From: Pseudomonas bharatica CSV86
GTDB taxonomy: Bacteria; Pseudomonadota; Gammaproteobacteria; Pseudomonadales; Pseudomonadaceae
Reading direction: 5' to 3'
NCBI RefSeq assembly: GCF_000319305.2
Contig: NZ_AMWJ02000004.1
Coordinates: 248,001-312,000 of the forward strand
Length of the DNA: 64,000 nt
The position numbers and the translations under genes are program-made. Under the pieces are notes generated by a model, which saw only the letters and a list, made by a program, of their open reading frames with translations, did no database searches and was not told where the DNA came from. This document shows positions 53,037-62,108 of this stretch, piece after piece; position 1 is the first letter of the stretch; each line of letters starts with the position of its first letter.

Positions 53037-53060
53037 ATCAACCATTTAATCCGCTTACCC
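53037..53060 (-). repeat. Right terminal inverted repeat
   Basis: Read inward on the minus strand it begins GGGTAAGCGGATT and ends AATGGTTGAT, matching the left end at 21 of 24 positions. Confidence 0.93.
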
Positions 53061-53068
53061 AAAATACC
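53061..53068. repeat. Target-site duplication, right copy
   Basis: AAAATACC, identical to 49681-49688. Confidence 0.95.
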
Positions 53069-53521
53069 TTCCTTATGCTGGAGCAGACCCTGCGCCGGCT
53101 GCTCGGCACCGTGCTGCAACCCCGTGCCATGTCCCTCCCGCTGGTGAGGCAGGCGCACGGCATGCTCACCGCGCAGGTCAACGACGACAGCCTGATGGAC
53201 GGCGCCGACTTCATCCTCGCCGTGAATGCCCGCATGCCGCTGGAAAGGATGCGCCACCTGTTCCTGCAGCAGGCCAAGGTGGCTTCCCAGGAAAAACTGC
53301 CCGAGCTGATCCGCCTGCAACTGCCGGGCATCCCTCTCAGCCCGCTGCCCGTGGCACCAAGGCACCTGCCGTTCCACGCCGGCTTCACCTACTTCCAGCT
53401 CGATCGCACCGCGGCCAATTGGCCAACGCTGATGCCCAAGGGTGCGAAGAGCTTTGGTTTCCATATCAGCGGCGACTTCCCGGAGTTGCAGTTGCAGTTC
53501 TGGGCTATCAGGAGTCAGTGA
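53061..53521 (+). pseudogene. tssK: TssK baseplate protein, 3' fragment
   Basis: The C-terminal part of TssK after the IS: TFLMLEQTLRRLLGTVLQP at the start, MERMRHLFLQQAKVAS-type and IPLSPLPVAPRHLPFHAGF regions, and the usual end GDFPELQLQFWAIRSQ. Including the first copy of the target duplication, it joins in frame with YQHDSPKN of the 5' part only after one base is restored upstream. It ends directly before tssL. Confidence 0.9.
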
Positions 53522-53522
53522 G

Positions 53523-54389
53523 ATGAGTGCTTCCATCAACGCCAATATCGAAAGCTCCGCGTCTTCCCCGGCCGTCCTTCCGAAGGAGACTCAGGAACCC
53601 CAGCCCCAAGGAACGCAGCCCGGGGTTGCCAGCAAGCAGCAGGACAAGGATCACATGTCGATGAGCACTATCGACAATGATCCCGACCTGCAATTCCGAC
53701 TGCGCGGCCACAGCCTCAATCCCTTGATCGATGCAGCCCAGCCGCTGCTCGGATTGGTAATGCGCGTGCGCCAGCTTGATCGCGTTGCCAATGTCAATGG
53801 GTTCTATATCAGCGTTCGTGACCACATCACCACGCTTTCCGAAGAAGTCCGCCAACTGGGCTACGACCCCGTCACGCAACTGGCTTACCGCTATGCCTTA
53901 TGCACCTTCATCGACGAGGCGGTGATGGCCAGGCCGTGGTCGCACGCCTCGAACTGGTCTGATCGCTCCCTGCTCAGCTACCACCACAACGAAACCTGGG
54001 GCGGCGAGAAGTTCTTCACCGTTCTTGCGCGCATGCAAATGGACCCGGAGCGTTACCGCGACGTCCTGGAATTCAAGTACCTGTGCCTGTGCCTGGGCTT
54101 CGAGGGCAAGTACGGCCTGCAGCACAACAACCGGGAAATCCTCAACGGGATCATCGGCAAGCTGCACCGGGTGCTGCGTTCACAGCGCGGCGACACGCCC
54201 GAGCGCCTGACCGAGGTGCCGGAGCACGTGGCATCGCGGCGCTACCGCCTGGCACGGCAATGGCCACTGTGGACGCCATGGGCCATTGCCGGGGTGGTCC
54301 TGCTCGGCAGCTATCTGGCCTTTTCCATCAGCCTCGGCAACTCCACGCGAGAGGTGCTCGAGTCCCTGGAGTTCATTCTCAAACCCTGA
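53523..54389 (+). CDS. tssL: T6SS membrane protein TssL (DotU/IcmH)
   Basis: A 288-residue TssL. It has a polar N-terminal extension of about 55 residues, then the DotU cytoplasmic domain (LNPLIDAAQPLLGLVMRVRQ, YALCTFIDEAVMARPW, WGGEKFFTVLARM, KYLCLCLGFEGKYG) and a single C-terminal membrane helix (WAIAGVVLLGSYLAFSISL). It has no peptidoglycan-binding extension. It forms the inner-membrane platform with TssM and follows the tssK remnant closely. Confidence 0.96.
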   Translation: MSASINANIESSASSPAVLPKETQEPQPQGTQPGVASKQQDKDHMSMSTIDNDPDLQFRLRGHSLNPLIDAAQPLLGLVMRVRQLDRVANVNGFYISVRDHITTLSEEVRQLGYDPVTQLAYRYALCTFIDEAVMARPWSHASNWSDRSLLSYHHNETWGGEKFFTVLARMQMDPERYRDVLEFKYLCLCLGFEGKYGLQHNNREILNGIIGKLHRVLRSQRGDTPERLTEVPEHVASRRYRLARQWPLWTPWAIAGVVLLGSYLAFSISLGNSTREVLESLEFILKP

Positions 54390-54420
54390 CTTTCGGGCCG
54401 CTCGAGCAAGGCCCGCAAGC

Positions 54421-54463
54421 TTGAAGCAGCCGCTGCTTCAAACCCTTCGCCATCAGTGATGGC
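54421..54463 (+). promoter_or_regulatory. Two hairpins in the hcp leader
   Basis: TTGAAGCAG / CTGCTTCAA around a 3-base loop at 54421-54441, then CGCCATC / GATGGCG at 54447-54463. They lie in the 121-bp gap between tssL and hcp. No T tract follows. They could shield a processed hcp-vgrG message or attenuate read-through. Confidence 0.5.
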
Positions 54464-54510
54464 GCGACGGCCCAGAAGGCCTTCAATTCAATGAAACAAG
54501 GAAGCGAACT

Positions 54511-55035
54511 ATGTCTTTGCCTGCTTATATCTCGATCACGGGCCAAACTCAGGGCAACATTACCGCGGAGGCCTCCAGTCTGGAGTCCTTGGGAGCATCT
54601 TCCATACAAGGGCACGAGGACGAGATCCTGGTTCAGGAGATCCATCACGAGATCACCACACCGACGGATCCGCAAAGCGGCCAGCCTACGGGCAAGGCCG
54701 TACACGGCCCGCTGACCTTTACCACGATAATGACCAAGGGCACACCGCTGTTGTATCAGGCCCTTGCTGATGGGGAGTTGCTGCCTAAGGTGGTATTGAA
54801 GTGGTACCGCCCAGCTCTCGAACGGAAGGCCGAACATTTTTTCACCATTGAACTCGAAGACGCCTACGTCGTTAGCATGACGGCAATGCTACCGCATGCC
54901 CAACTGATGGATAACGACAGCACCCGTGAGCAACTGAAGGTCGCTCTGTCTTATCGCAAGATCACCTGGATCCATGGGCCCGGCACTACCGAGGGTTCCT
55001 ACGATTGGCGACAGCCCAAGGAAAAGCAGGACTAA
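54511..55035 (+). CDS. hcp: T6SS tube protein Hcp (TssD)
   Basis: A 174-residue Hcp: starts SLPAYISITGQTQGNIT, then VQEIHHEITTPTDPQSGQPT with GPLTFTTIMTKGTPLLYQAL and IELEDAYVVSMTAMLPH. Hcp hexamers form the inner tube and carry small effectors. Being the most abundant T6SS component, it usually has its own signals; here a structured 121-bp leader precedes it. GGAAG lies before the ATG. Confidence 0.97.
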   Translation: MSLPAYISITGQTQGNITAEASSLESLGASSIQGHEDEILVQEIHHEITTPTDPQSGQPTGKAVHGPLTFTTIMTKGTPLLYQALADGELLPKVVLKWYRPALERKAEHFFTIELEDAYVVSMTAMLPHAQLMDNDSTREQLKVALSYRKITWIHGPGTTEGSYDWRQPKEKQD

Positions 55036-55131
55036 GCGCCGGCCCCGTCTGACAACCGGCGCAGCAATGTGCCGGTTTCTCCTACATGCACAAGGATCGT
55101 TGGCCCTGTAACGGGCTGACAAGGATTTCCC

Positions 55132-57204
55132 ATGCCTGCCCAATCCGATCTGCGCTTCACCTTCACCGCAGCAGCCGGTGAATTCGAGGTCGTCGAGTTC
55201 CACCTCACCGAGGCCCTCTCCGAAACCTTTCGCCTCGAAGTCGACCTGAGCAGCACCGATGCCGCCGTGAAGTTCGGCGAGATCCTCGACCGCCCCGCGC
55301 TGTTCACCCTCTGGCAGGGCGGCCAGCCCGTGCGCTACGTCCATGGTTTGGTGAGTTCCTTCCAGCAGGGCGAAACCGGCTTTCGCCGCACCCGCTACCG
55401 CGCCATCGTCGAGCCCCGCCTGGCCCGCCTGCACCTGTGCTCGGACTGGCGCATCTTCCAGACCCTCAGCGTGCCCGACATCGCCAACGTGATGCTGAAA
55501 AAGCACGCCCTCACCCTCGACTACGAACTGCGCGCGGCCAAGGCCCACACTGTGCGCGAGTATTGCGTGCAGGCCGGCGACACCGACTATCACTTCGTCG
55601 AGCGCATCATGCGCGAGGAAGGCTTTTTCTACGGTTTTCTGCACAGCGAGGAAGGCCATCGCCTGATCCACTGCGACTACCTGTGGATCTTCGGCAAGCA
55701 GCCCGGCCCGCCGGTGGAATACAACCCCAAGCCCGGCGCCGACCGCCCGGGCCCCGCGCTGCACCGATTCACCTACAGCGAGAACGTGCGCAGCGCCCGC
55801 CAGGTGCAGCGCGACTACAGCTTCAAGAACCCGAGATACACCGAGCAGAGCACGTACAAGGCCACCGACCTCGAGCACCAGGCGGACAACTACGAGCGCT
55901 ACGACTACCCCGGTCGCTACCGCGGAGAAAAGCCCGGCGAGGCCTTCAGCCGCAGCCGCCTGCTCGGCCTGCGCGGTGACGCCTGCCAGGTCATTGCCGA
56001 GGGCGACGACGCTCGGTTGGTGCCGGGCCTGTTCTTCGACATGGTCGGCCACCCCCGCGAGAACATGAACCGCGGCTGGCGCCCGGTGCGCCTGGAGCAC
56101 CGCGGCAAGCAGTACGTCAGCCAGGCCGAGGAAAGTGCCGGGGCCGACTGCGGCACCTACTACACCTGCATCGCCACCCTGGTGCCACACGATGCCGAAT
56201 GGCGCCCCGAACCGCTGCCCAAACCTCGTATCGACGGCCCGCAGCCGGCCACGGTGGTGGGGCCGCCGGGCGAGGAAATCCATTGCGATGAATACGGCCG
56301 GGTGAAGGTGCAGTTCCCGTGGGACCGGGTGGGCAAGAACGACGAACACAGCTCCTGCTGGATCCAGGTTTCGCAAGGCATCGCCGGAGCGCTATGGGGG
56401 CATATGGCAATCCCGCGCATCGGTCAGGGCGTGATCGTCAGCTACCAGAACGGGGATGCCGACCAGCCCGTGATCACCGGTCGGTGCGTGACGGCACTTC
56501 AGCGCCCGCCCTACGAACTGCCCGCAAACAAGACCCGTATGGTCTTCAAGAGCCAGACCCACAAGGGTGACGGTTTCAACGAGCTGAGCTTCGAGGACGA
56601 GGCCGGGCAGGAGGAAGTCTTCATCCATGCCCAGAGGAACCAGAGGAACGAGGTCAAGAACGACGAAACCACCCACGTCGGGCACGACCGCAGCGAGCGG
56701 GTGGATAACGACGAGAGCCTCACCGTTGGCCACGACCGCAAGGACACCGTGGGCAATGACGAGCAGGTGCTGATCGGACAGCACCGGCGACATGAGATTG
56801 GCAACAACGACGACTTGATCATCGGCGGCAACCACAGCATCAACACCACCGGGGACCGGACCGAAGAGGTCGGTAGTAGCCGTCTGGACAAAACCGCCGC
56901 CAACCACAGCGTGGAGATCGGCGGAAATCTGGATCAGCGGGTGCAGGGTACGGTTGATCTGCAGGCCGGCCAGCGCATCACGCATCACACCAAGGTGTAC
57001 GAAATCCACTCCTCGGAGGCTGTGGTCATCAAGGGCTCGGGCGGCACGCTGCGCATCGATGCGTCAGGCATCACCCTGGACGGCATTGCGATCACGCTTA
57101 TCGGCCCGATGACCAAGCCGGGCGGAGGCTCCGGCAATAGCCTGGCATTGGCAAGCGAAGTGGTCGAAGGCGACAAGAACAATTGCGGGGAGGGCGGCCG
57201 ATGA
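55132..57204 (+). CDS. vgrG: T6SS spike protein VgrG (TssI)
   Basis: A 690-residue VgrG. The gp27-like N-terminal domain (FTFTAAAGEFEVVEFHLTEA through VEYNPKPGADRP) is followed by the gp5 OB-fold (EEIHCDEYGRVKVQFPWDR, SCWIQVSQGIAGALWGHMAI, GVIVSYQNGDADQPVITGR) and the beta-helix needle of short repeats (VGHDRSERVDNDESLTVGHD, VGNDEQVLIGQHRRHEIGN). The tail beyond residue 650 is short, so it carries no fused toxin domain. It overlaps the adaptor gene by 4 bases and heads the effector island. Confidence 0.97.
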   Translation: MPAQSDLRFTFTAAAGEFEVVEFHLTEALSETFRLEVDLSSTDAAVKFGEILDRPALFTLWQGGQPVRYVHGLVSSFQQGETGFRRTRYRAIVEPRLARLHLCSDWRIFQTLSVPDIANVMLKKHALTLDYELRAAKAHTVREYCVQAGDTDYHFVERIMREEGFFYGFLHSEEGHRLIHCDYLWIFGKQPGPPVEYNPKPGADRPGPALHRFTYSENVRSARQVQRDYSFKNPRYTEQSTYKATDLEHQADNYERYDYPGRYRGEKPGEAFSRSRLLGLRGDACQVIAEGDDARLVPGLFFDMVGHPRENMNRGWRPVRLEHRGKQYVSQAEESAGADCGTYYTCIATLVPHDAEWRPEPLPKPRIDGPQPATVVGPPGEEIHCDEYGRVKVQFPWDRVGKNDEHSSCWIQVSQGIAGALWGHMAIPRIGQGVIVSYQNGDADQPVITGRCVTALQRPPYELPANKTRMVFKSQTHKGDGFNELSFEDEAGQEEVFIHAQRNQRNEVKNDETTHVGHDRSERVDNDESLTVGHDRKDTVGNDEQVLIGQHRRHEIGNNDDLIIGGNHSINTTGDRTEEVGSSRLDKTAANHSVEIGGNLDQRVQGTVDLQAGQRITHHTKVYEIHSSEAVVIKGSGGTLRIDASGITLDGIAITLIGPMTKPGGGSGNSLALASEVVEGDKNNCGEGGR

Positions 57205-58142
57205 CCCGGGAACCCGTTATCAACTTCGCCAGGGACTACCGTACGCTGGATGAGCACCTGTACCTGCTTGTAGACGGCCAGGCCGAATGTGCACTGCATC
57301 ATCCTCTCAGCGTGACATCGCTGACCGAGTCGCTGGGTGCCATGGCTATCACCCGCGTGCTACGGCCCGACATCTCCCACAGCCCCGAACTCTGTCCCGC
57401 GCTGATACAGCTGGCGGCCCCGGGTGAGGGTGTTTTGCAGCATTATCTCGACCTCAGCGCCGACTATGCCGCCTGGGACCTGGACTACAGAAAGCGGTAT
57501 ATCTGCGGTTGGCTCGCCAGCCGGCAACCGCTGGAGGTCGTCGCGGAGCATATCGCGACGCGTTGCCACACCACCGCCGACAACGCAGGAAAACCCTCGC
57601 CCTGGTTCGAACCGCTGAGGTTGGAGCTGTTGCTGTGTGCGATGGACCAGGAGGCGGGTTGTTTGCTCAGCCCGATCCGGCACTGGCTGTTCCCGGTCAG
57701 TTGGGACGGTTACACCCTGATGCGCAGTCCTGATTACGACTGCTATCCGGAGCTGTCCGAACTGGCAAGGCAAACCCAGCGGTTGGCACCGACGATCCAT
57801 GCATTTCTCAGCGTTTGGCGTCATGCCCAGAAGCGCCCGCCAGCCTTCGCCCCCTGGCACTGGAAAGGCGCCTCCATTCTCCCGCCGCAGGCCGGCGTGC
57901 ATGCCTTTCGGCTGATCCGTGACGCAGAGCGGCTAGGCCTGACAACGAGTCGCGACCTCATTTTTCTCAGCCTGTATCGGGTGATGTTTCACCCCTATCT
58001 GCCACAGCACCCGGAAGTCCAACAGATCATCGCCCAGGCGCGCACGGGCCTCGCTGATCTGCAAAGTGGTTTCGCAACTTGCAGCGATGCATTCTGGAAA
58101 CGCGTCGTGGCCGAACTGCCCCTGGCGGAGGATTACTCATGA
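57201..58142 (+). CDS. DUF4123-type effector adaptor (Tec/Tap-like)
   Basis: A 313-residue soluble protein between vgrG and the effector gene, overlapping both by 4 bases. The N-terminal EHLYLLVDGQAECALHHP and APGEGVLQHYLDLSADY, with LASRQPLEVVAEHI, fit the DUF4123 pattern of adaptor chaperones that load effectors onto VgrG. Its position is diagnostic even though sequence similarity in this family is weak. It probably loads the downstream large effector. Confidence 0.75.
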   Translation: MTREPVINFARDYRTLDEHLYLLVDGQAECALHHPLSVTSLTESLGAMAITRVLRPDISHSPELCPALIQLAAPGEGVLQHYLDLSADYAAWDLDYRKRYICGWLASRQPLEVVAEHIATRCHTTADNAGKPSPWFEPLRLELLLCAMDQEAGCLLSPIRHWLFPVSWDGYTLMRSPDYDCYPELSELARQTQRLAPTIHAFLSVWRHAQKRPPAFAPWHWKGASILPPQAGVHAFRLIRDAERLGLTTSRDLIFLSLYRVMFHPYLPQHPEVQQIIAQARTGLADLQSGFATCSDAFWKRVVAELPLAEDYS

Positions 58143-61100
58143 ATTTCGACACCAACTTCAATTTCGCCCTGAACCTGGATGCAGCCGTCGAGCAAGCCGA
58201 ACCGGTCCCTCTCGAGCGCTGCCAGACCTGCCAGCGCTGGGGTCTGCCCATCCTGCCGCTGCGTGCCGCCTACGCCCCCGAGCCCTGGCAAACCCAGGCG
58301 CGGCCGGTTTCCCACGGCTCCGACGTCAAGGCCGTGCGCATGATCCTCGGTCAGCCACGCATCCTGCGCCGGGGCTTTCTCTATGTGCTGCTCGACCGCA
58401 AGTACTGGCAGGCGTACCAGATCACTCCCGAAGGTGTATTGCGCCAGTTCCCGGCGTTTCAGGTCCCGCGCCAGGAGCCGGTGCCGTTGAGCAGGATCTG
58501 CTTCCAGCAGGACCACGACATTCCCGCCTCCTTCATCAACATTAATTTCCACAGGTACTCCACTGCCTGGCTGGCAATCGCCAACGATCCCTGGCCCGAG
58601 GCGGTGTTGCACGCCTACCAGAGTGGTGGCGTGGTCGACGGTATGAACCTCGACGAGCGCTTCTACAAGCTCGACCTCAAGACCGCCTGCGAAGACCCGG
58701 CCAGCGTCGGCATCGCCATGACCGAAACTGACTTGCAGATGCACCAGGTCCTTGAATATGCCCAGCCCATGGCCGACGACTTCCACAGCGTGCACGGCTT
58801 CTATCCACGTAATCACCGGCTTCGCGCATTGGCGGCACATGTGGGTACGGTGACCCAGCAGTACAAGTTGCCCAACGGCGTGCTGGCTTTGGTGTTGCCG
58901 GATCCGATCGGCGTGGTGCAGGAGCTCAATGCGCAGCGGCTGGAGCGGTATCGGGCCATGCTGGAGTGGCGGGCGGAGCCGCAGCGAAACTTCGAGTTCT
59001 ACACGTCCCAGGCCTTGCTTGGTATCCGTCAACTAAAGGCCAAGAGGGCGCAAGCCCTTGCAATCAAGGAAGCCGAGGCGGCGGTCGAGAATCGACGCGA
59101 GTACAACGCCAGACCTCAATCCTATCGGGCTCCGTTGCCGGCCCTTGATCTGGAGAAGGAGAAGCAGCGCAGGACCTTGGAAGAGCAAGCCGACGCGGGT
59201 GAACGGCTTGATGACCGCTATGACGAGGAGGCTCGTGGCGCCTTCGAAGCCAGCTACCAGAAGACACTCGAGGTATGGCAAAAGATCGTCGACGAGGTCG
59301 CTGAGCCTTACGCAAGCCACTACCAGGGCGCCGCCTTTCAACTGGCGGCCCTCAACGACTACAGCGTTACTTCCATGAGGTCGGTGGAGGCTTACACCCT
59401 CATGAACCGGACGTGCCTGGACGGTGGCACGACCGACAAGGTCGAAGAAGGCAGGTTGGGCCCTACCCAGCGACTCTGGAAAAAGCTGCTGGACGACCAC
59501 AATAGTCACTTCTACCAAGCCTTGCTGGCCCAGGACAAAAGACTGCTTGAGCTTTTGGGCGACGATCTGAACGGAGACGAACGGACCCGGGTGTACCACA
59601 CCATCAAGACCATCATCAGCAGCTCGGAAGGCAAGGAGCTCATGGTGGCCCCTGTGCAGGCGGCCATCGGCGGACTGCTCGCGGCAGCCGCCACCGCCAG
59701 CAATGCCCTCGGAAGCGAGTTGGCAGATCACACCAAGGCGCTGGTCGGGCATCTGCACAGGGAGGCGTTGCTGCGCTTCTCAGGTATTCAGGTCACGCAG
59801 CTCACCATTGCACTCAAGGTGGGGGAGTACCTCACATTACTGAACGAGGTGCTTCACGAGGGAACCGAACGCCTTATCGGGCAACTCGACCAGCAGTTTC
59901 GCAAGCCGGCCGAGCGCAAGGTGCGGGCCATGCTGCTAAGCAACCACTTCGCCCCGGCCCTGGCGAGCAGCTATGCGACGCTGATCGAAATCAAGGTGTG
60001 GACTCTGGAGAGTGCGGAAGCGTTGCACGCTCGTCTTCAACACCTTCAAGCCGGTGTCGGCGACGGCATCGGCGATGCTTTGCGTCACGTCAGGATTGAT
60101 GCAACTGCCCTGGCGGGCGGGCTGAAGGACCTTGCCTACCATCTGAGCGTCAATGCCGACGCCGCCCGGATGCTGGCCAGGGAATCCATCCAGGGTATGC
60201 GCAACGTTGCCAGCGCCGGCAGGCCTGGTGCCGCGAATACGAGCCTGGGGCTGGTCAGTTTGTATTTCCAGCAGGATGCCTTGCTCAGAAGCTACCAGAA
60301 CATGCAGAAAGCCCTGAGCGACCGGCATCCGGAGGCGTTGGCGGCGGTGATGTCAGCTTCGTTCGGCGTGATGGGGGCGACGGTTGAAAGTGTTGGCGGT
60401 GCTATCCAGATGCTGCGGCCGGAACTGACTATTCCCGTGGCAGGACAGGTGCAGCCGGTCGGGTTGGGTTTGAGGGTTATGCAGTACGGAGGAGCGGTGG
60501 TTTCGGTGGCGACGGCGATGGAGGGGATGCAGTATGGGTTTGCGGCGGTTCGGGCGGGTGAGGTTGGCGATAACGCCGCGAGAAATGCGTACGTTGGCTC
60601 AGCTGTCTTGGCAGGAACCTCTGCGCTTGCAGGAGTTCTGGGCTCCTTGGGAACCGCCGGACTTCTTGGTCCGCTAGGAGTCGCCCTACTGCTAGGTCTT
60701 GCCGCTTACGCACTGGCAACGTGGGCGAAAGGAAATGAGTCACAGCCGTTGGAACTCTGGGCGAGGCATTCATATTGGGGGCTACCGGAGAAACATCGTC
60801 GCTGGGTGACAGCACAAGATATGGATATTGCAATTGGCGCCTTGAATGCGGCGTTGCTGGGTTTGGCCGCTGATGTAGAGGTAATTCACCGCGTCCAGAG
60901 ACCAGGCGACAAGGTTTCGGGGCACGGTGGAAGCTTGGATTACAGAGCGATCCTGCCGCGGTATGGTGTTGAAGAGTCGCACTATGAGTGGGTACTACGG
61001 GCGTACCAGCTTAGTGGAGAAGGAAAGGTTATCGCAGAGGGGCGTGCAGGAGATGAGAGCAGACCTCCCGCTGTTGCTGCCTGGACGGGACGCGGATGCG

Positions 61101-61312
61101 ACCCTAATGGGCCTTCTTCCGTCATTCATCACGATGCCAAATCCGGAACGCTTGAGATCAGTGGTTCCATTGCCTTCAATGGCTTTCTTGACTTCCACGC
61201 CGTGGAACTTGAGGTCTCCTATTGGCCCAACAAGAGTGATGAACAAGGAGTAGCCCGGCTCATCCTTAAGGAGGACAAACTTCTCCGGAGAGCGGAGGAG
61301 AGGGTTCTATGA
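58139..61312 (+). CDS. Large T6SS effector, VasX/BTH_I2691-like, probably membrane-targeting
   Basis: A 1057-residue protein. Near the N-terminus LERCQTCQRWGLPILPLRAA and LRRGFLYVLLDRKYWQAYQI match the MIX-type region of VasX and BTH_I2691-family effectors. A coiled-coil stretch follows (about 300-390), then a mostly helical body. Hydrophobic segments occur near residue 500 (APVQAAIGGLLAAAATASNA) and, strongest, near 815-865 (GSLGTAGLLGPLGVALLLGL). These suggest pore formation, as in VasX, but no colicin fold is recognised. The ATG at 58139 overlaps the adaptor stop. The last part is visibly less GC-rich than the rest, as are the downstream genes, a sign of exchange of the toxin-immunity end. 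Confidence 0.8.
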   Translation: MNFDTNFNFALNLDAAVEQAEPVPLERCQTCQRWGLPILPLRAAYAPEPWQTQARPVSHGSDVKAVRMILGQPRILRRGFLYVLLDRKYWQAYQITPEGVLRQFPAFQVPRQEPVPLSRICFQQDHDIPASFININFHRYSTAWLAIANDPWPEAVLHAYQSGGVVDGMNLDERFYKLDLKTACEDPASVGIAMTETDLQMHQVLEYAQPMADDFHSVHGFYPRNHRLRALAAHVGTVTQQYKLPNGVLALVLPDPIGVVQELNAQRLERYRAMLEWRAEPQRNFEFYTSQALLGIRQLKAKRAQALAIKEAEAAVENRREYNARPQSYRAPLPALDLEKEKQRRTLEEQADAGERLDDRYDEEARGAFEASYQKTLEVWQKIVDEVAEPYASHYQGAAFQLAALNDYSVTSMRSVEAYTLMNRTCLDGGTTDKVEEGRLGPTQRLWKKLLDDHNSHFYQALLAQDKRLLELLGDDLNGDERTRVYHTIKTIISSSEGKELMVAPVQAAIGGLLAAAATASNALGSELADHTKALVGHLHREALLRFSGIQVTQLTIALKVGEYLTLLNEVLHEGTERLIGQLDQQFRKPAERKVRAMLLSNHFAPALASSYATLIEIKVWTLESAEALHARLQHLQAGVGDGIGDALRHVRIDATALAGGLKDLAYHLSVNADAARMLARESIQGMRNVASAGRPGAANTSLGLVSLYFQQDALLRSYQNMQKALSDRHPEALAAVMSASFGVMGATVESVGGAIQMLRPELTIPVAGQVQPVGLGLRVMQYGGAVVSVATAMEGMQYGFAAVRAGEVGDNAARNAYVGSAVLAGTSALAGVLGSLGTAGLLGPLGVALLLGLAAYALATWAKGNESQPLELWARHSYWGLPEKHRRWVTAQDMDIAIGALNAALLGLAADVEVIHRVQRPGDKVSGHGGSLDYRAILPRYGVEESHYEWVLRAYQLSGEGKVIAEGRAGDESRPPAVAAWTGRGCDPNGPSSVIHHDAKSGTLEISGSIAFNGFLDFHAVELEVSYWPNKSDEQGVARLILKEDKLLRRAEERVL

Positions 61313-62088
61313 GCAGCCCTAAACTGAGACCCCAATGTGCAGGTTGGCAAGAGGACCTGCCTCACCCCCACGAATTGCCAGTATTGTTTCCGAATCTCGG
61401 TTTCGACGCGCCTAACCATCAGGATGAAATTTTCTTAGAGTTGCCCCGGGCATCGGCGCTTGCAAGAGGATGGTGGATTTGGCTAGCGCTGATCGAAGGT
61501 ATTGCCACAGTCGTAATGTTATGGCTTTACTTATTTGACGAGCGAACACTGAAGTTTGAAGAGTGGATCATATTGCTCGGTTGCGGCTTTGTTGGTGTCT
61601 GGTCAGTCTCGGTTTGCGTGAAAATTGAGTTGGCACCTCCCCGGGATCTTCCTCTGCGTTTCAACCGCGCTCGCCAGCACCTCTATGCTTACAACTTCAA
61701 CTACCGCTGGTGGAACCCCTTCGAGCGTTGGCAAGTGACACCGGTAGCCTACGACTGGTCGCAAGTACGGGCCGAGCGCTGGTTGCAGCGTGGCGCGACG
61801 ACCAACGGGATCATCATCAAGGGCGGTGTGGTGCTTTCCATCGTCAAGCCGGGCACCAACGAAGTCATCGACCGTTTCCCTCTTACCACCATGGGCGCTG
61901 ACGGGCATGCCTGGGCCTATATCTGCACGTACATGCAGAAAGGCCCCGACGCGCTGCCTCCCCCGGCCCGGCGAAAGATCACAACGATGTGCTGTGGTGC
62001 AACGTCGCGATGCTCCTGGCCCCAAAGGTTAAATGGCCTGCCGAAATGGATCTCGAATCGAGGACGGCGCCATGAGCATGACGGCTAA
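61309..62088 (+). pseudogene. DUF6708-type immunity protein candidate 1, 3' frameshift
   Basis: A membrane protein with two hydrophobic segments (IWLALIEGIATVVMLWLYL and ILLGCGFVGVWSVSVCV), then a soluble domain (LPLRFNRARQHLYAYNFNY, WWNPFERWQVTPVAYDW). The gene overlaps the effector stop by 4 bases, which points to immunity. The C-terminal 45 residues do not match the paralogue at 62109. At 61960-61964 it has five C where the paralogue has six; restoring one C gives the same ending as the paralogue, with a stop at 62073-62075. As read, the product has an aberrant tail beginning PPPARRKITT. Confidence 0.75.
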
Positions 62089-62108
62089 GGGCGCTGAAGG
62101 GAGCTGGA

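Larger units (their letters stand above)
49689..53060 (-). mobile_element. ISPpu12-type ISL3-family insertion element
   Basis: Exactly 3372 bp, the length I recall for ISPpu12 of P. putida, bounded by 24-bp imperfect inverted repeats and perfect 8-bp direct repeats. Gene content is also that of ISPpu12: an ISL3 transposase, lspA, a cation-efflux gene and a MerR regulator. It is inserted in tssK. Assignment to ISPpu12 rests on remembered length and cargo, not a search. Confidence 0.93.
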
